Source: Prunus persica
Lineage: Eukaryota; Streptophyta; Magnoliopsida; Rosales; Rosaceae
NCBI RefSeq assembly: GCF_000346465.2
Contig: NC_034009.1
Location: forward strand, 14,039,786 to 14,103,785
Reading direction: 5' to 3'
DNA length: 64,000 nucleotides
The notes below the pieces were generated by a model, which had not been told where the DNA came from, did not search any database, and saw only the letters and a list, made by a program, of their open reading frames with translations. This document shows positions 34,973-45,221 of the stretch, one piece after another. Position 1 is the stretch's first letter; each line of letters begins with the position of its first letter. The translations under genes and the position numbers were made by a program.

Positions 34973-35382
34973 ATGTGAACCACCTAAAATAAAAATTGGA
35001 AGCAATTACATTATGTAATATATAATGTAGTTGCCTCTGTTTAGTAAAGAATGCACTTGAAATTGCATGGGAAACAACATTTCTAAAATGGAATTAATAT
35101 GTAAGGTATCATGCATGCAATTTATGACACGAGAAAACCATTAACTTTATAGTCAGATATTTTTTCTAAATATTATAATTGGAATTGAAAAGCACCAACT
35201 GCTCAAAGATATCATATTTGATGCATATGAAACAAACTTTAAAACTTTAAATATGTTCCTAATAGAAAATTTGACAAAATTCCACAAATATGAAGCCATA
35301 AACAAACTCTAAAAATTCAGACAAGTTGTGCTTAAGCATACTCCAAAATAACCAAAGTCTATCGCCTCCCACATAACCTCAT

Positions 35383-36457
35383 TCATTCTGACAACTTATA
35401 CATTATCCAATCTTTGCGCTCCTGAGGTGACATTTTCCAGAACATATCTTTTTTTGCTTTAGTATTAAGCAACTCAACAACCTTGTAACGAACCTGACTA
35501 TCTAAGTTTGGGATTTCCATGATAGCATCCCAGCAACCACTCTCTTTTTCCTTTTTTTCCATAAGGCTATGGATTCCCCGAAAATCTGTGGCAATTGAAT
35601 CAATGCTAAGAGAAACTCTTTCTAGAACATCGGCTCGAGTGTTGGTCTCAAAAGAGCTAGTGTTCCCCTCATACTCAGTTCTATTTCTTTTTGTCTGACC
35701 ATTGCTTTCCAAGGGAAGCTCCACATTCGTGCCTTGAGTGGGAACATATGAATTAGGTTGTTTGGGTGATAGATCTTGGAATGTTGCAGCTTCAACTTCA
35801 TTTGGTATGAATGCATGATTATCATAGTCATAACTCAAGTCATCTATCCCCACACGTCTACTTTCTTCCACTCCTAATGTTCTTGCATCCGTATCATCTC
35901 CCAATGCAATTGAGTTTCTTCCAACGGCAGTTCCATTCCCAATTGCAATTCTCAGAAGTTCATAGTCAGCAAAAGTGTCTATCTGAAAGTTGACATGGGC
36001 CGGGTGGAACTAACAAAGGGAAAAAAAAAACAATTAATGCATACACATACAAAATAATAAATTATCATATAATATATTTTCGAAAATAGAAGCTCACCTT
36101 AATATAATCTTTCCACACTTCATCACTAGCAGTGAACTTCTTTGTGATTGGATCCCACCCAAACCCAGAGCTATGACGCATAAGCTCAGAAAAAATATTA
36201 TATCGTTGCTTAAACCATTTCAATCGGCTTAAGTATTGTGAATGATTCCTTTCACATCCAAGTTTTGCATTAAGAGCAGGAAGTATCTTTTTCTCAACTG
36301 TTTGCTTACTTAGCATTCCATTACTATCACGCCATCCACGATTGGCGGCATCAACCATGAGCTGTAGCAACTCATTGCTCTCTTCCAATGTCCACAATTT
36401 ATAACCCCCACTAACTTTGCTCTTTCCTTTGTCATTTCCTCGTTGTGATTCTTCCAT
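35383..36457 (-). CDS. PIF/Harbinger Myb/SANT-like DNA-binding partner protein
   Basis: Two exons, 36457-36098 and 36009-35383, join in phase to a 328-residue protein with no lesion. The N-terminus has a Myb/SANT-like domain (Myb_DNA-bind_3 type): YKLWTLEESNELLQLMVDA, then a QYLSRLKWFKQRYNIFSELM helix pair and GFGWDPITKKFTASDEVWKDY. The C-terminal part (SIATDFRGI and RYKVVELLNTKAKKDMFWKM) matches the family's tail. In this superfamily the partner helps carry the transposase to the nucleus and onto the termini. It lies upstream of the transposase in the same direction, separated by about 0.4 kb. Confidence 0.88.
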
Positions 36458-37386
36458 TGATAATTACTATATCACACGTACAAATCCTTATTAATTGTGT
36501 ATATTTTCATAATAGCTTATTGGTAAACTGCATCCAATGCACCTTTTAAATTTTTATTTATCAAATCTAATCACATAGACAAGTAACATATTCTTATCAA
36601 AATAAATAAATATTACTCAGTCATCAATAATATTTCATAAACACTCACAAATCAACAGAAATGGTTAGATTACAAAAGAGTCTATATGCCAGCAATTCTC
36701 CTAACCTAATATGTGGGATGTAAATATTATATGAAAAAATTATCCACCTAACGAATTATGGGTAAAAAAACAGTACCTAAAGAATAAATTAATGGGTTTA
36801 GGGCCAACAAATTATATAATAAAATATTGTATGCAAACATAGCATATGAGACAATCAATATAATAAAATATTTATATGCAAATACAGCCTTTTTTACTAT
36901 AGAAGAAATATTCATCAATAGAAGGAAAGTAAACGTGTGGATGAGAAGAGAAGAAAAATATTCAATATTTTTTTACTAACCTGAAGGAAGTGGATGACAA
37001 TGGGATACCAAAGTGGAGCCCTAACCATGAAGAAAAAAGATCTATCTGCTTGATGCTTGATATAACAAGGGAAGAAAGAATTGGAGACGTTTGGAGACGT
37101 TTTGGTTCTATCTTCTCAACTTCCCAATATTTTCATAAAGTCTGGTGTAAATTAGCAAGACTTTTGGTAGTAAGAATTACCTTTAAAAGTATTGAAAAGT
37201 CATTTATTTAACAAAGTTTTTAAAAGTCATTAATATTTTGGATACCTCAAAACTTTTAAATACTCTTTAAAACTCACAATTGAATACAACTAAACTTTTA
37301 AAGACTATTTAAAAGTCACAATTGAATACCTTCAGACTTTTAAAGTCATTAAAAGTCATTAAAAGTTATAATTGGATACACCCCCC

Positions 37387-37537
37387 AGTTACTTCATATT
37401 TTCAGGTGTTTGTATTATTTAAAAGTCACAATTGAATACAACTAAACTTTTAAAGACTATTTAAAAGTCACAATTGAATACCTTCAGACTTTTAAAGTCA
37501 TTAAAAGTCATTAAAAGTTATAATTGGATACCCCCCC
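37387..37537. repeat. 151-bp tandem duplication of transposon end plus flank
   Basis: The unit covers 30-plus bases of flank (AGTTACTTCATATTTTCAGG), then a second copy of the last ~115 bases of the PIF element, ending CCCCCCC at 37537. AGTTACTTC recurs at 37538. Confidence 0.85.
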
Positions 37538-37923
37538 AGTTACTTCATATTTTCAGGTGTTTGTATTATTTCACATTTCGATTTTATTTACTTCAATATT
37601 TGTAAGCAAACCATGATATTTTATAGAATGACAGTTTTTTGTTTCTCCGTATCTGGGCTTACATTTTCTTTTCTGCGTTGTGGATATAAGAAATTCCCAT
37701 GTCTAGACTCATAAATATTATAGTTTGACTTTCATTACTTCATCTTAAAGATCTCCCCTTACAGTTTCACTGCTTACTTTATAGTTTTTTTTCTTCCCAA
37801 AAGTAGGTCTACTTGGTTTGCTTTCTAGTTACTAGTAGTATCAGCGAGTTATAACTATATCTTAAATTGTTAGGGGTGTAAAAGGATTACCCTTGATATG
37901 GTACGAATTCTACGCTTTTGCAG

Positions 37924-38182
37924 CTTTCCGGCTGTGTGGCGATGGATACAATAAAAAAGTTGTATTCAAGCTACCCCAAGGACGACTTAAAAAGATTAGA
38001 GAAAGAGGTGAGCTCTAAATTACAAGCTAACTGCCCCTATATTAATATGTTGCACGCCTTTGATTCCTCATGGGTTCTTCGAAATGACTGCTTCCAGGTT
38101 GATGAGTTGACTAAAAAGTTCGTCGAGACATCAGAGGACTTGTCCCTCCAAGGCAAAGGAGAAGGAGATCTGTGCAGACTAA
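37924..38182 (+). pseudogene. Ribosome recycling factor C-terminal fragment, two exons, frameshifted
   Basis: Exon A (37924-38007, ends at a GT) encodes AMDTIKKLYSS and DDLKRLEKEV. Exon B (from 38098, after an AG) encodes VDELTKKFVETSED. These adjoin to the C-terminal helix region of mitochondrial/chloroplast-type ribosome recycling factor. In exon B the expected KAKEKEI tail is found only after a one-base frame change, ending at TAA 38180-38182. The usual Arg-Gln-Lys before AMDTIKK is replaced by a GCV sequence at the exon start. Upstream RRF exons are not seen in the window, so this is a gene fragment or the end of an RRF paralogue cut by the transposons. Confidence 0.8.
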
Positions 38183-38823
38183 AAGGTGATATTTTGTCTG
38201 TGTTTTTGAATCTTGATTGGAATCCACACCTCCTTTCTCGAAGAGCTATAACTGAATTTGCTATTGAATTATGTTATTTTGCATTTGAATCTTGATTCGC
38301 GGAAGGCCACACCTCCTTTCTGCAATTAAATGACCTTTAACTATGCAAACTTGCATTTCAGGCTCTATCTTTTCAATTATTGCGGATGTATGCCAGATGA
38401 CCTAGTTCTCAAAGACAAGATATGAACCTATGTAAGTTGATGCTTCCACATAGAGCTTTGAATTTTATTGAAGAAAATTGCACATGCTTATTTATTGGTA
38501 TTTTTGTAATGTATATCATTTTAAAATTTTTGTTGTGTTTTTGGTGTCTTCCGAGCATTACTGGAAATCGGGTCAACCTTTGATAGGTTACATTTTGAGC
38601 TTATTTATGCAGGGTATAGGATTTGTGCTGAAATTTCTACAAGTAAATTAATGCTGATATTTTTTGGTGTTCGGCAACCTAGGAATTTGTATAGCAAACT
38701 TGAATCTGATCTCCAAAGTATTAAGAAACGTAATGCAGAACTCTTTGAACAGTTAAAGAAGGGGCGAGAGGATTTTGTGAGTGTTTCTAAGCTAAGTAAT
38801 ATCTCTTTTAAAGGTTTGAACTG
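38183..38823 (+). other. Flank of Tat element, unrecognised possible exon
   Basis: A short plus-strand frame near 38685-38800 would form a charged coiled coil (LESDLQSIKKRNAELFEQLK). It has splice-like borders but no recognised family. It is cut by the Tat LTR at 38824. Confidence 0.3.
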
Positions 38824-39330
38824 TGTTTACACCATAATGAACCGAGCAGACTCAGCACCAAAGTGACTAGCACCAAGGCAGCCACGCCTTCTCCTGTGCC
38901 GAAGGAAGACACACTTCCGAGGTGCCAGACACCTACCAAAGCTCCCAGCTGCCAAACTTAATCTCCAGGACACGTGTCGCCACCACAACGGCTTGCACAA
39001 AGTCCCACATTGGAACTTTGTGCAAACCTCCTACTCTCACCTCCCTATAAATAGGGAACAGTACCCAGGTAAAAAGGACAACTATTCTCCCACTTTTACT
39101 GTTACTCTGCCAGAATTACTACTTGTAACTGACTTAGGCATCGGAGAGTTTTTGGCCGACACCACACCGGTGTCCGAAGCTTAACGATTGCCTCTCCCAC
39201 TTTGTCTTCTGCAGGTTTCCCATCAACCTATATTTCACCAAGGGCCTCAGCTCTCTTCCCTGCTGAAGACCCCGCATACCTAATCACTAAGTTGGACTCA
39301 CTATTGGCCGGGCCATTTTGAGCATCAACA
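38824..39330 (+). repeat. Tat 5' LTR
   Basis: 507 bp; a CCTATAAATAGGG promoter-like box lies near 39043-39055. Confidence 0.93.
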
Positions 39331-39333
39331 GTT

Positions 39334-39350
39334 TGGCGCCGTCTGTGGGA
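39334..39350 (+). promoter_or_regulatory. Tat primer-binding site
   Basis: TGGCGCCGTCTGTGGGA begins three bases after the LTR. The first eight bases match the Athila site, but the rest does not fit tRNA-Asp; the primer tRNA is not assigned. Confidence 0.75.
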
Positions 39351-39442
39351 ACTCGACACTTGAATCCCCTCTTTCTCTATCAGCCCAGCTGGCTCCTTCA
39401 CCCATCAGGCCCCGTCGCCTCTTCTTCACCCCACACTCTGCT

Positions 39443-41197
39443 ATGCCGACCGAGGATAGCCGCGATACCCAGCATCATACCCCCCGCGATGGTACTTCTA
39501 GAAGGAAATCTTTGGAAGATGCCACTCTCCAGGCAGAAGTGGAGCGCCTCCGCGACAGTGTCACTAAAATGTCGGAAAAATACGAGCACCTTCATTGCAG
39601 GAACGTTGAGCTAGAACATGACTACCGTGCTTTAAAGCGGAACTGGGAAAGGACTCACACCCAGGATGCCCAGCAAGACCTCACCCAGAACGTTGGGCTT
39701 ATTCAGCCGAACCAGCCAGTACATTCCAGCCACAGTGCCTCGGCCCAAGCTAGGCTCCGCAAGGGTAAAGACCACCTTCATCCGGAGATAACCCAGTCAC
39801 GACCCCTTTGCGTTCCCCCACCGAGGGACCGGCCCCATGAACCAGTCAGGATCTACCAAGATTGCAGGGATCGCCTCTCGGACCGTCAGCCAAGGCCGAT
39901 CCCTATCCCTGTCAACCTCGAAGACCCACGGGTGACACACCTGGGCCACTCGCCAGCCCCCGTCCGCATACCCGACGAGGAAGGTGTCGGGGACTCGGAT
40001 ACTTGGGAATTTTATAATTCAGAGACCTGGCCAAATTACCACACCGAGGCGCTGGAAAATTGGGAACAATCCCCAGTCCCTGTCTGCCCCGCCCCCAGGC
40101 CTTTGGCACCTGAAACTCTTCCTCATGCCGACCCGGCCATGAGGCTTCTCTTTGAAAAGGTCCGGCGCCTGGAAAGCGAACAACATCGCAGCCATCAACC
40201 CCTCTGGGCAAAACCACGACCAGGGCCCTTTACCGAACGCATCCTCCACTACCACCAGGAGAAAGATATCCAGCCACTCCGCATCGCTTTCTACACTAGC
40301 ACGGAGGACCCTCTCACCCACATCCACTCCTTCCAGTCTGCCCTTGGGTGCAAAGGCCTCACTGATGAAGGCATGTGCCTCCTTTTCCCTTCCACCCTCA
40401 GTGGCGCGGCCCTGAATTGGTTCTACAGGCTCTACCCCCGCACCATCAACTCCTTCGATAGTCTCAAACAGACGTTCCTGGACCATTTTATGATCCAGAC
40501 TGATCGCCTATACTCTGCCGACGACTTGTATATGCTTAGGCAGGCTGAGGACGAACCCCTTCGGGAATATGCAGCTCGGTTCAGTCATGAGTACTCCCGC
40601 TGCCCAGACACTGACGATCGCGCTGCCTTCGGCGCTTTTAAGAGCGGCCTCCGCGAGTCCAACTTCCGCTACCTAGTTCATAGCAACAGTTGGAACACAT
40701 ATGCAGAGCTGATGAAGCAGGCGGCGGTCCATGCTAAGGCTGAATACTTCAATTCCAAGCGTGGCCCAGCCAACTTGATGCGCAACGCTTTCGCTGATCC
40801 TCCACCTGCTTTAGCACTCGCCCCAGCCCCACCTCAGCATTCTACCCCTGCCCCGAGTGCCCAGGACAACCAACAACATAAGCGGAAGGATAGCTACCAG
40901 CATCCCTTCGGTAATAACAAACGTGGCAGACATGGCAACCACCACCACTCTAGTGGAAGCAACCCTCCCAAGACGGCTGATCGGGCCCCACTTCCATTCA
41001 CACCCAGGCCCAGGTTTGAGGTTTTTACGACCCTCAATACCACCTATGAGAACGTCCTGGTGCGTGAAGCCCCCATCATCCCCAAGCCACCCCCCGGAGA
41101 CCATCCAACAAGCCTATGCCAAACATGGGGGTCTTCTGCTGCTTTCATCAATTCAGCGGCCATGACACCGAGTCTTGTGTTGCGTTGCGCAACATAA
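39443..41197 (+). CDS. Tat gag
   Basis: Opens at ATG 39443. An N-terminal coiled-coil segment (LQAEVERLRDSVTKMSEKYE) is followed by a proline-rich stretch. The gag core lies about 40290-40740: FPSTLSGAALNWFYRL, FDSLKQTFLDHFM, EYAARFSHEYSRC. A basic, His-rich tail (HKRKDSYQHPFGNNKRGRHG) may bind nucleic acid. The CFHQFSGHDTESC zinc-knuckle-like segment lies in the next frame, reached by a one-base shift at the C run 41090-41096. In relatives the two parts are usually one frame, so this is either a lesion, a sequence error or a frameshift site. Confidence 0.85.
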   Translation: MPTEDSRDTQHHTPRDGTSRRKSLEDATLQAEVERLRDSVTKMSEKYEHLHCRNVELEHDYRALKRNWERTHTQDAQQDLTQNVGLIQPNQPVHSSHSASAQARLRKGKDHLHPEITQSRPLCVPPPRDRPHEPVRIYQDCRDRLSDRQPRPIPIPVNLEDPRVTHLGHSPAPVRIPDEEGVGDSDTWEFYNSETWPNYHTEALENWEQSPVPVCPAPRPLAPETLPHADPAMRLLFEKVRRLESEQHRSHQPLWAKPRPGPFTERILHYHQEKDIQPLRIAFYTSTEDPLTHIHSFQSALGCKGLTDEGMCLLFPSTLSGAALNWFYRLYPRTINSFDSLKQTFLDHFMIQTDRLYSADDLYMLRQAEDEPLREYAARFSHEYSRCPDTDDRAAFGAFKSGLRESNFRYLVHSNSWNTYAELMKQAAVHAKAEYFNSKRGPANLMRNAFADPPPALALAPAPPQHSTPAPSAQDNQQHKRKDSYQHPFGNNKRGRHGNHHHSSGSNPPKTADRAPLPFTPRPRFEVFTTLNTTYENVLVREAPIIPKPPPGDHPTSLCQTWGSSAAFINSAAMTPSLVLRCAT

Positions 41198-42385
41198 TTG
41201 AAGGGCTCATCCGGGAGGGCAAGCTGGACAACTATGTGCGCAACATACCAGCCCCGCCTAACCCTCACCAACGACAAATCAACATGATCTCCACCATCAG
41301 CGGAGGTCCTACCCTGGCTGGCACCTCCAACAACTCCATCAAACATTATGTCCGCTCCACCTATGCGCACCAGGTCTTCAGCACCGAGCAGGGACGCTTG
41401 CCAAAGACCCACAGGACTGGCTGGGCCCCCATTACCTTCTGCGAGGAGGAGGAGCGTGGTGTTATCCTCCCCCATGACGATCCACTCATTATCCGGGCTG
41501 ACATTTCTAACTTCGACGTTGGGCGTATCCTGGTGGACACTGGCAGCTCGGTCAGTGTGATGTTTGCCGAGGCCTTCAACGAACTCCAGGTCCCACCTCA
41601 CCTACTCGACCGAAGCATCACACCCCTTGTGAGCTTCTCGGGTGATGTGGTCCAGCCCATTGGCAGCATTCATCTCCCTATCTCAATTGGGGCCGCACCT
41701 CAGCGGACGACGATCACTACCCCCTTCCTTATCGTCGATTGCCCCACAGCCTACAACGTCATCCTCGGCCGCCCAGCCTTGGCCCAAATAAGGGCTTTTA
41801 TTTCCACGCATATGCTGCTGTTGAAGTTTCCCACTCCCAATGGCCCAGGCACGGTGCGCGGCGACCAACTTGGGGCCCGAAGCTGCTATGCTTCAGCAGT
41901 CAAATCCACCAATCGCCAACCTAGGAGCGAGGCCTTTGCGGTAACCATGGCGCCTGCCCCCCCTCAAGCTGGCACCGACCCACCTGAGGACCCGAGGGAG
42001 GAGTCTATCACACAACAGGCCGAACCTGTGGAGGACCTGGAGCTGGTTACCCTCCATGACGATATCCCGGATCGACAAGTCCGGATCGGCACCTCCATCT
42101 CGCCAGAGCTTCGCTCTGACCTGGTCGCCTTCCTCCGCCTCAACTCCGAAGTCTTCGCATGGTCCTACAATGACATGCTTGGCATATCACCAGACATCAT
42201 ATCCCATAGGCTTAGCGTCAATCCTGCCATCAGACCAGTCCGACAGAAGCGTCGCGCTTATGATCCCGAGCGCTATGAGGCCATGAGGGCGGAGGTGGAT
42301 CGATTGAGTAGCATCGGATTCATCAGGGAGGTTGACTATCCTACATGGCTGGCTAATGTCATCATGGTCCGCAAGCCAAGAAAGG
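41090..42385 (+). pseudogene. Tat protease and start of RT
   Basis: Follows gag after the C-run frame change. Contains CCFHQFSGHDTESCVALRN, then the aspartic protease with ILVDTGSSVSVMFAEAF near 41525-41580 and ILGRPALAQIRAF near 41760. The RT start (HRLSVNPAIRPVRQKRRAY, FIREVDYPTWLANVIMVRK) runs to about 42375. There a single-base loss shifts the frame, and coding similarity resumes as GLRMCVDYTNLN. Confidence 0.85.
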
Positions 42386-45221
42386 GCTGCGCATGTGTGT
42401 CGATTACACCAACCTTAATCGGGCTTGCCCAAAGGACAGCTTCCCGCTACCCCGCATTGACCAGCTAGTCGACGCCACAGCCGGCCACGCCCTCCTTAGC
42501 TTCATGGATGCTTATTCAGGTTACAACCAGATCTTCATGCACCCCGAAGATCAGGCCCACACCTCTTTCATTACGGACCGCGGCCTCTACTGCTATAAGG
42601 TGATGCCCTTCGGCCTCAAAAACGCCGGGGCCACATATCAGCGTCTGGTGAATCAGCTCTTTGCCCCACTGATTGGCAATACCATGGAGGTCTATGTCGA
42701 TGACATGCTAGTCAAGAGTCGCACAGCTGACCAACACATCCCTAACCTCTCTGCCATGTTCACCATCCTGAAGCAGTACAAAATGAGGCTTAACCCCACC
42801 AAATGTGCATTCGAGGTGGCTTCCGGCAAATTCCTTGGCTTCATGATCAGCCAAAGGGGTATTGAAGCCAACCCAGAAAAGATCCAGGCCATCTTAGACA
42901 TGACGGTACCTAAGACGGTCAAAGATATCCAAAGCCTTACAGGGCGTGTCGCAGCCCTGACCAGATTTATCTCCAAAGCCACTGACCGCTGCGCCCCATT
43001 CTTCAAGGCCCTTAAAGGCACCAAAAGAAACATCACCTGGACTGCTGAATGCGACACGGCTTTCAGCGAGCTCAAGGACTATATGGGCCGAGCCCCTTTA
43101 TTGTCAACCCCTGAGCACGGAGACATCCTCGTGATTTATCTCTCCATCTCAGCTTCGGCTGTTAGCTCTGTGCTCATCCGATCAAAAGATAACGCGGAAC
43201 ACCCAGTGCATTATGTTAGTAAAGCATTGCAAGATGCCGAAGTTCGGTACCCGGACATCGAAAAATTGGCGTTCGCCCTGGTCGTCTCGGCAAGACGCCT
43301 CCGACCTTATTTCCAAGCTCACACCATCCATGTCTTAACCAACCAACCGCTCCGACAGGTGTTGCAGAAGCCAGAAACTTCTGGGAGGCTGATTAAGTGG
43401 GCCATTGAACTTGGCGAGTTTGATATCCATTACAAACCCCGCCCGGCTCTAAGGGGACAGGCCGTTGCTGACTTCCTATCCGAATTCACGGAGCCCCAAG
43501 CTTCCGCAGCTACCCAGCTCATAACCGAACCCAATCCCCCTCCCAGCCAGGACCAAACCCCCACCGAAGGCAATCTCGACCTAACCCAGCCCCTGTGGAC
43601 CTTATTCGTAGACGGCTCTTCTAATGCCCAGGGCTGTGGGGCTGGCCTCGTTCTCATCTCCCCAGACAAGGTTGCCCTCGAGTACGCCCTTCGCTTCAAA
43701 TTCCAAGCCTCCAACAATGAGGCCGAATATGAAACACTCTTAGTTGGTCTTCGATTAGCCAAAGAGATGGACGCCAGGCAAATTCAGATATTCAGCGATT
43801 CACAACTCGTGGTCCACCAGGTCAACCAGGACTTCACGGCTAAGGATGCCTCTATGACGGCCTACCTCCAGCACGCTCGGCACTTGCTGGCGACCTTCCA
43901 CGCCCACTCTATCAAGCAAGTGCCGCGCTCCGAGAATAGCCATGCCGATGCACTAGCCAGGTTGGCATCAGCCTTGGAGCAAGGAATGGGTCGCCACATC
44001 CACATCGAGTTTTTGGCCCAGCCCAGCACACAAGCCCCACTCATCTGCACTATTGATCACAGCCCTACATGGATGGACCCCATCCTCCAGTTCTTACAGA
44101 ACCAAACACTACCGGCTAATCCGGCAGAAGCACGACGCGTTCGCCATCGCTCTGCCCGTTACCTGATCATTAACGGCTCCTTATACAAGCGGGGTTTCAG
44201 CCTTCCTTACCTCCAATGCCTGACTCCAGAGGAGGGTCACTATGTCCTCCGAGAAATCCATGAAGGCATATGCGGTAACCACTCGGGCGCACGCTCGCTG
44301 GCCCATAAGGCAATCCGCCAAGGATACTTCTGGCCATCGCTCCACACTGACGCCCAGGAATTCACCCAGAAATGCGACAAGTGTCAGCGATTTGCCAACA
44401 TTCCACAACTCCCGGCTGAACCATTGACTGCCATCGTCAGCCCTTGGCCATTTGCCCAATGGGGACTGGATCTCATTGGACCTATGCCAGAGGGCAAGGG
44501 CCAAGTCAAGTATGCAGTTGTGGCCGTAGACTACTTCACCAAGTGGGCTGAGGCCGAGGCCTTGGCCACCATCACTGCGGCTCGCATCGAATCCTTTGTG
44601 TGGCAAAACATTGTATGTCGCTTCGGCATCCCCAACTCCATCGTCACCGACAATGGCCGGCAATTTGACAACGCCAAATTCAAACAATTTTGTTCCAACC
44701 TCAAGATTCGTCTGTGTTTCGCCTCCCCAGCTCATCCTCAGTCCAATGGCCAGGTCGAAGCCGTGAACAAAATTATCAAGAAGACCCTCAAAACAAAACT
44801 TGACAAAGCCAAGGGCTGCTGGCCAGAACTACTCCCAGAAGTACTCTGGTCCTACCGCACCACCTTCCGCACATCCACGGGTGAAACGCCGTTCTCCCTC
44901 TCATTTGGAACCGAGGCCGTGGCTCCGGTAGAGATTGGCCAGCCCACATACCGAACCTCCACTTACGATGCCACGGCCAATGACGAGCAGTTGGCCCTCA
45001 ACCTCGACTTCATTGACGAGCTCCGGGACCAATCGAGCATGCGTAATGTCGCGTACAAACAACGGATCGCCAAATATTACGACTCCCGAGTCAAGCCCCG
45101 TGCTTTCAAAATGGGGGACTGGGTCATGCGCAAAGTTTCCTTGGCTACCAAAAATCCCAACGAAGGCAAGACGCTGCCTCACCCGTGGAATGCTAACCAC
45201 CTCAAGTATTATTACAAGTAA
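42375..45221 (+). CDS. Tat RT, degenerate RNase H, archaeal-type RNase H, integrase
   Basis: RT motifs: MCVDYTNLNRACPKDSFPLP, FMDAYSGYNQI and YVDDMLVKS (about 42695-42720). The first RNase H (about 43080-43440) keeps its overall pattern (YVSKALQDAEVRYPDIEKLA) but lacks the catalytic acids: YLSISASA instead of a DAS core and LTNQPL instead of TDH. A second, archaeal-type RNase H follows (43595-43990: WTLFVDGSSNAQGCGAGLVL, NNEAEYETLLVGL, FSDSQLVVHQV, SENSHADALARLA). This dual arrangement is diagnostic of the Tat branch. Integrase has HHCC (HSGARSLAHKAI, CDKCQRFA) and D-D-E (WGLDLIGPM, IVTDNGRQF, QSNGQVEAVNKIIKK). Near 45165 the GPY/F-type module is missing: ATKNPNEG joins straight to KTLPHPWNANHLKYYYK. 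Confidence 0.9.
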   Translation, partial: AKKGLRMCVDYTNLNRACPKDSFPLPRIDQLVDATAGHALLSFMDAYSGYNQIFMHPEDQAHTSFITDRGLYCYKVMPFGLKNAGATYQRLVNQLFAPLIGNTMEVYVDDMLVKSRTADQHIPNLSAMFTILKQYKMRLNPTKCAFEVASGKFLGFMISQRGIEANPEKIQAILDMTVPKTVKDIQSLTGRVAALTRFISKATDRCAPFFKALKGTKRNITWTAECDTAFSELKDYMGRAPLLSTPEHGDILVIYLSISASAVSSVLIRSKDNAEHPVHYVSKALQDAEVRYPDIEKLAFALVVSARRLRPYFQAHTIHVLTNQPLRQVLQKPETSGRLIKWAIELGEFDIHYKPRPALRGQAVADFLSEFTEPQASAATQLITEPNPPPSQDQTPTEGNLDLTQPLWTLFVDGSSNAQGCGAGLVLISPDKVALEYALRFKFQASNNEAEYETLLVGLRLAKEMDARQIQIFSDSQLVVHQVNQDFTAKDASMTAYLQHARHLLATFHAHSIKQVPRSENSHADALARLASALEQGMGRHIHIEFLAQPSTQAPLICTIDHSPTWMDPILQFLQNQTLPANPAEARRVRHRSARYLIINGSLYKRGFSLPYLQCLTPEEGHYVLREIHEGICGNHSGARSLAHKAIRQGYFWPSLHTDAQEFTQKCDKCQRFANIPQLPAEPLTAIVSPWPFAQWGLDLIGPMPEGKGQVKYAVVAVDYFTKWAEAEALATITAARIESFVWQNIVCRFGIPNSIVTDNGRQFDNAKFKQFCSNLKIRLCFASPAHPQSNGQVEAVNKIIKKTLKTKLDKAKGCWPELLPEVLWSYRTTFRTSTGETPFSLSFGTEAVAPVEIGQPTYRTSTYDATANDEQLALNLDFIDELRDQSSMRNVAYKQRIAKYYDSRVKPRAFKMGDWVMRKVSLATKNPNEGKTLPHPWNANHLKYYYK

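Larger units (their letters stand above)
33064..37386 (-). mobile_element. PIF/Harbinger DNA transposon, two genes, near-autonomous
   Basis: The left end GGGGGGTGTATCCAATT and the inverse of the right end match over about 33 bases with two mismatches. Both subterminal regions carry repeated GACTTTTAA words. The element is 4.3 kb and encodes the two proteins expected of PIF/Harbinger, both on the minus strand. A TWA (3-bp) target duplication is not apparent: left flank CGA, right flank AGT. The right end has been tandemly duplicated. Confidence 0.88.

Noticed and set aside
39912..44735. Several long minus-strand frames under the Tat gag-pol
   Set aside because: Shadow frames of GC-rich sense coding sequence; only the 45.5-47.7 kb antisense pieces carry a domain and splice sites.
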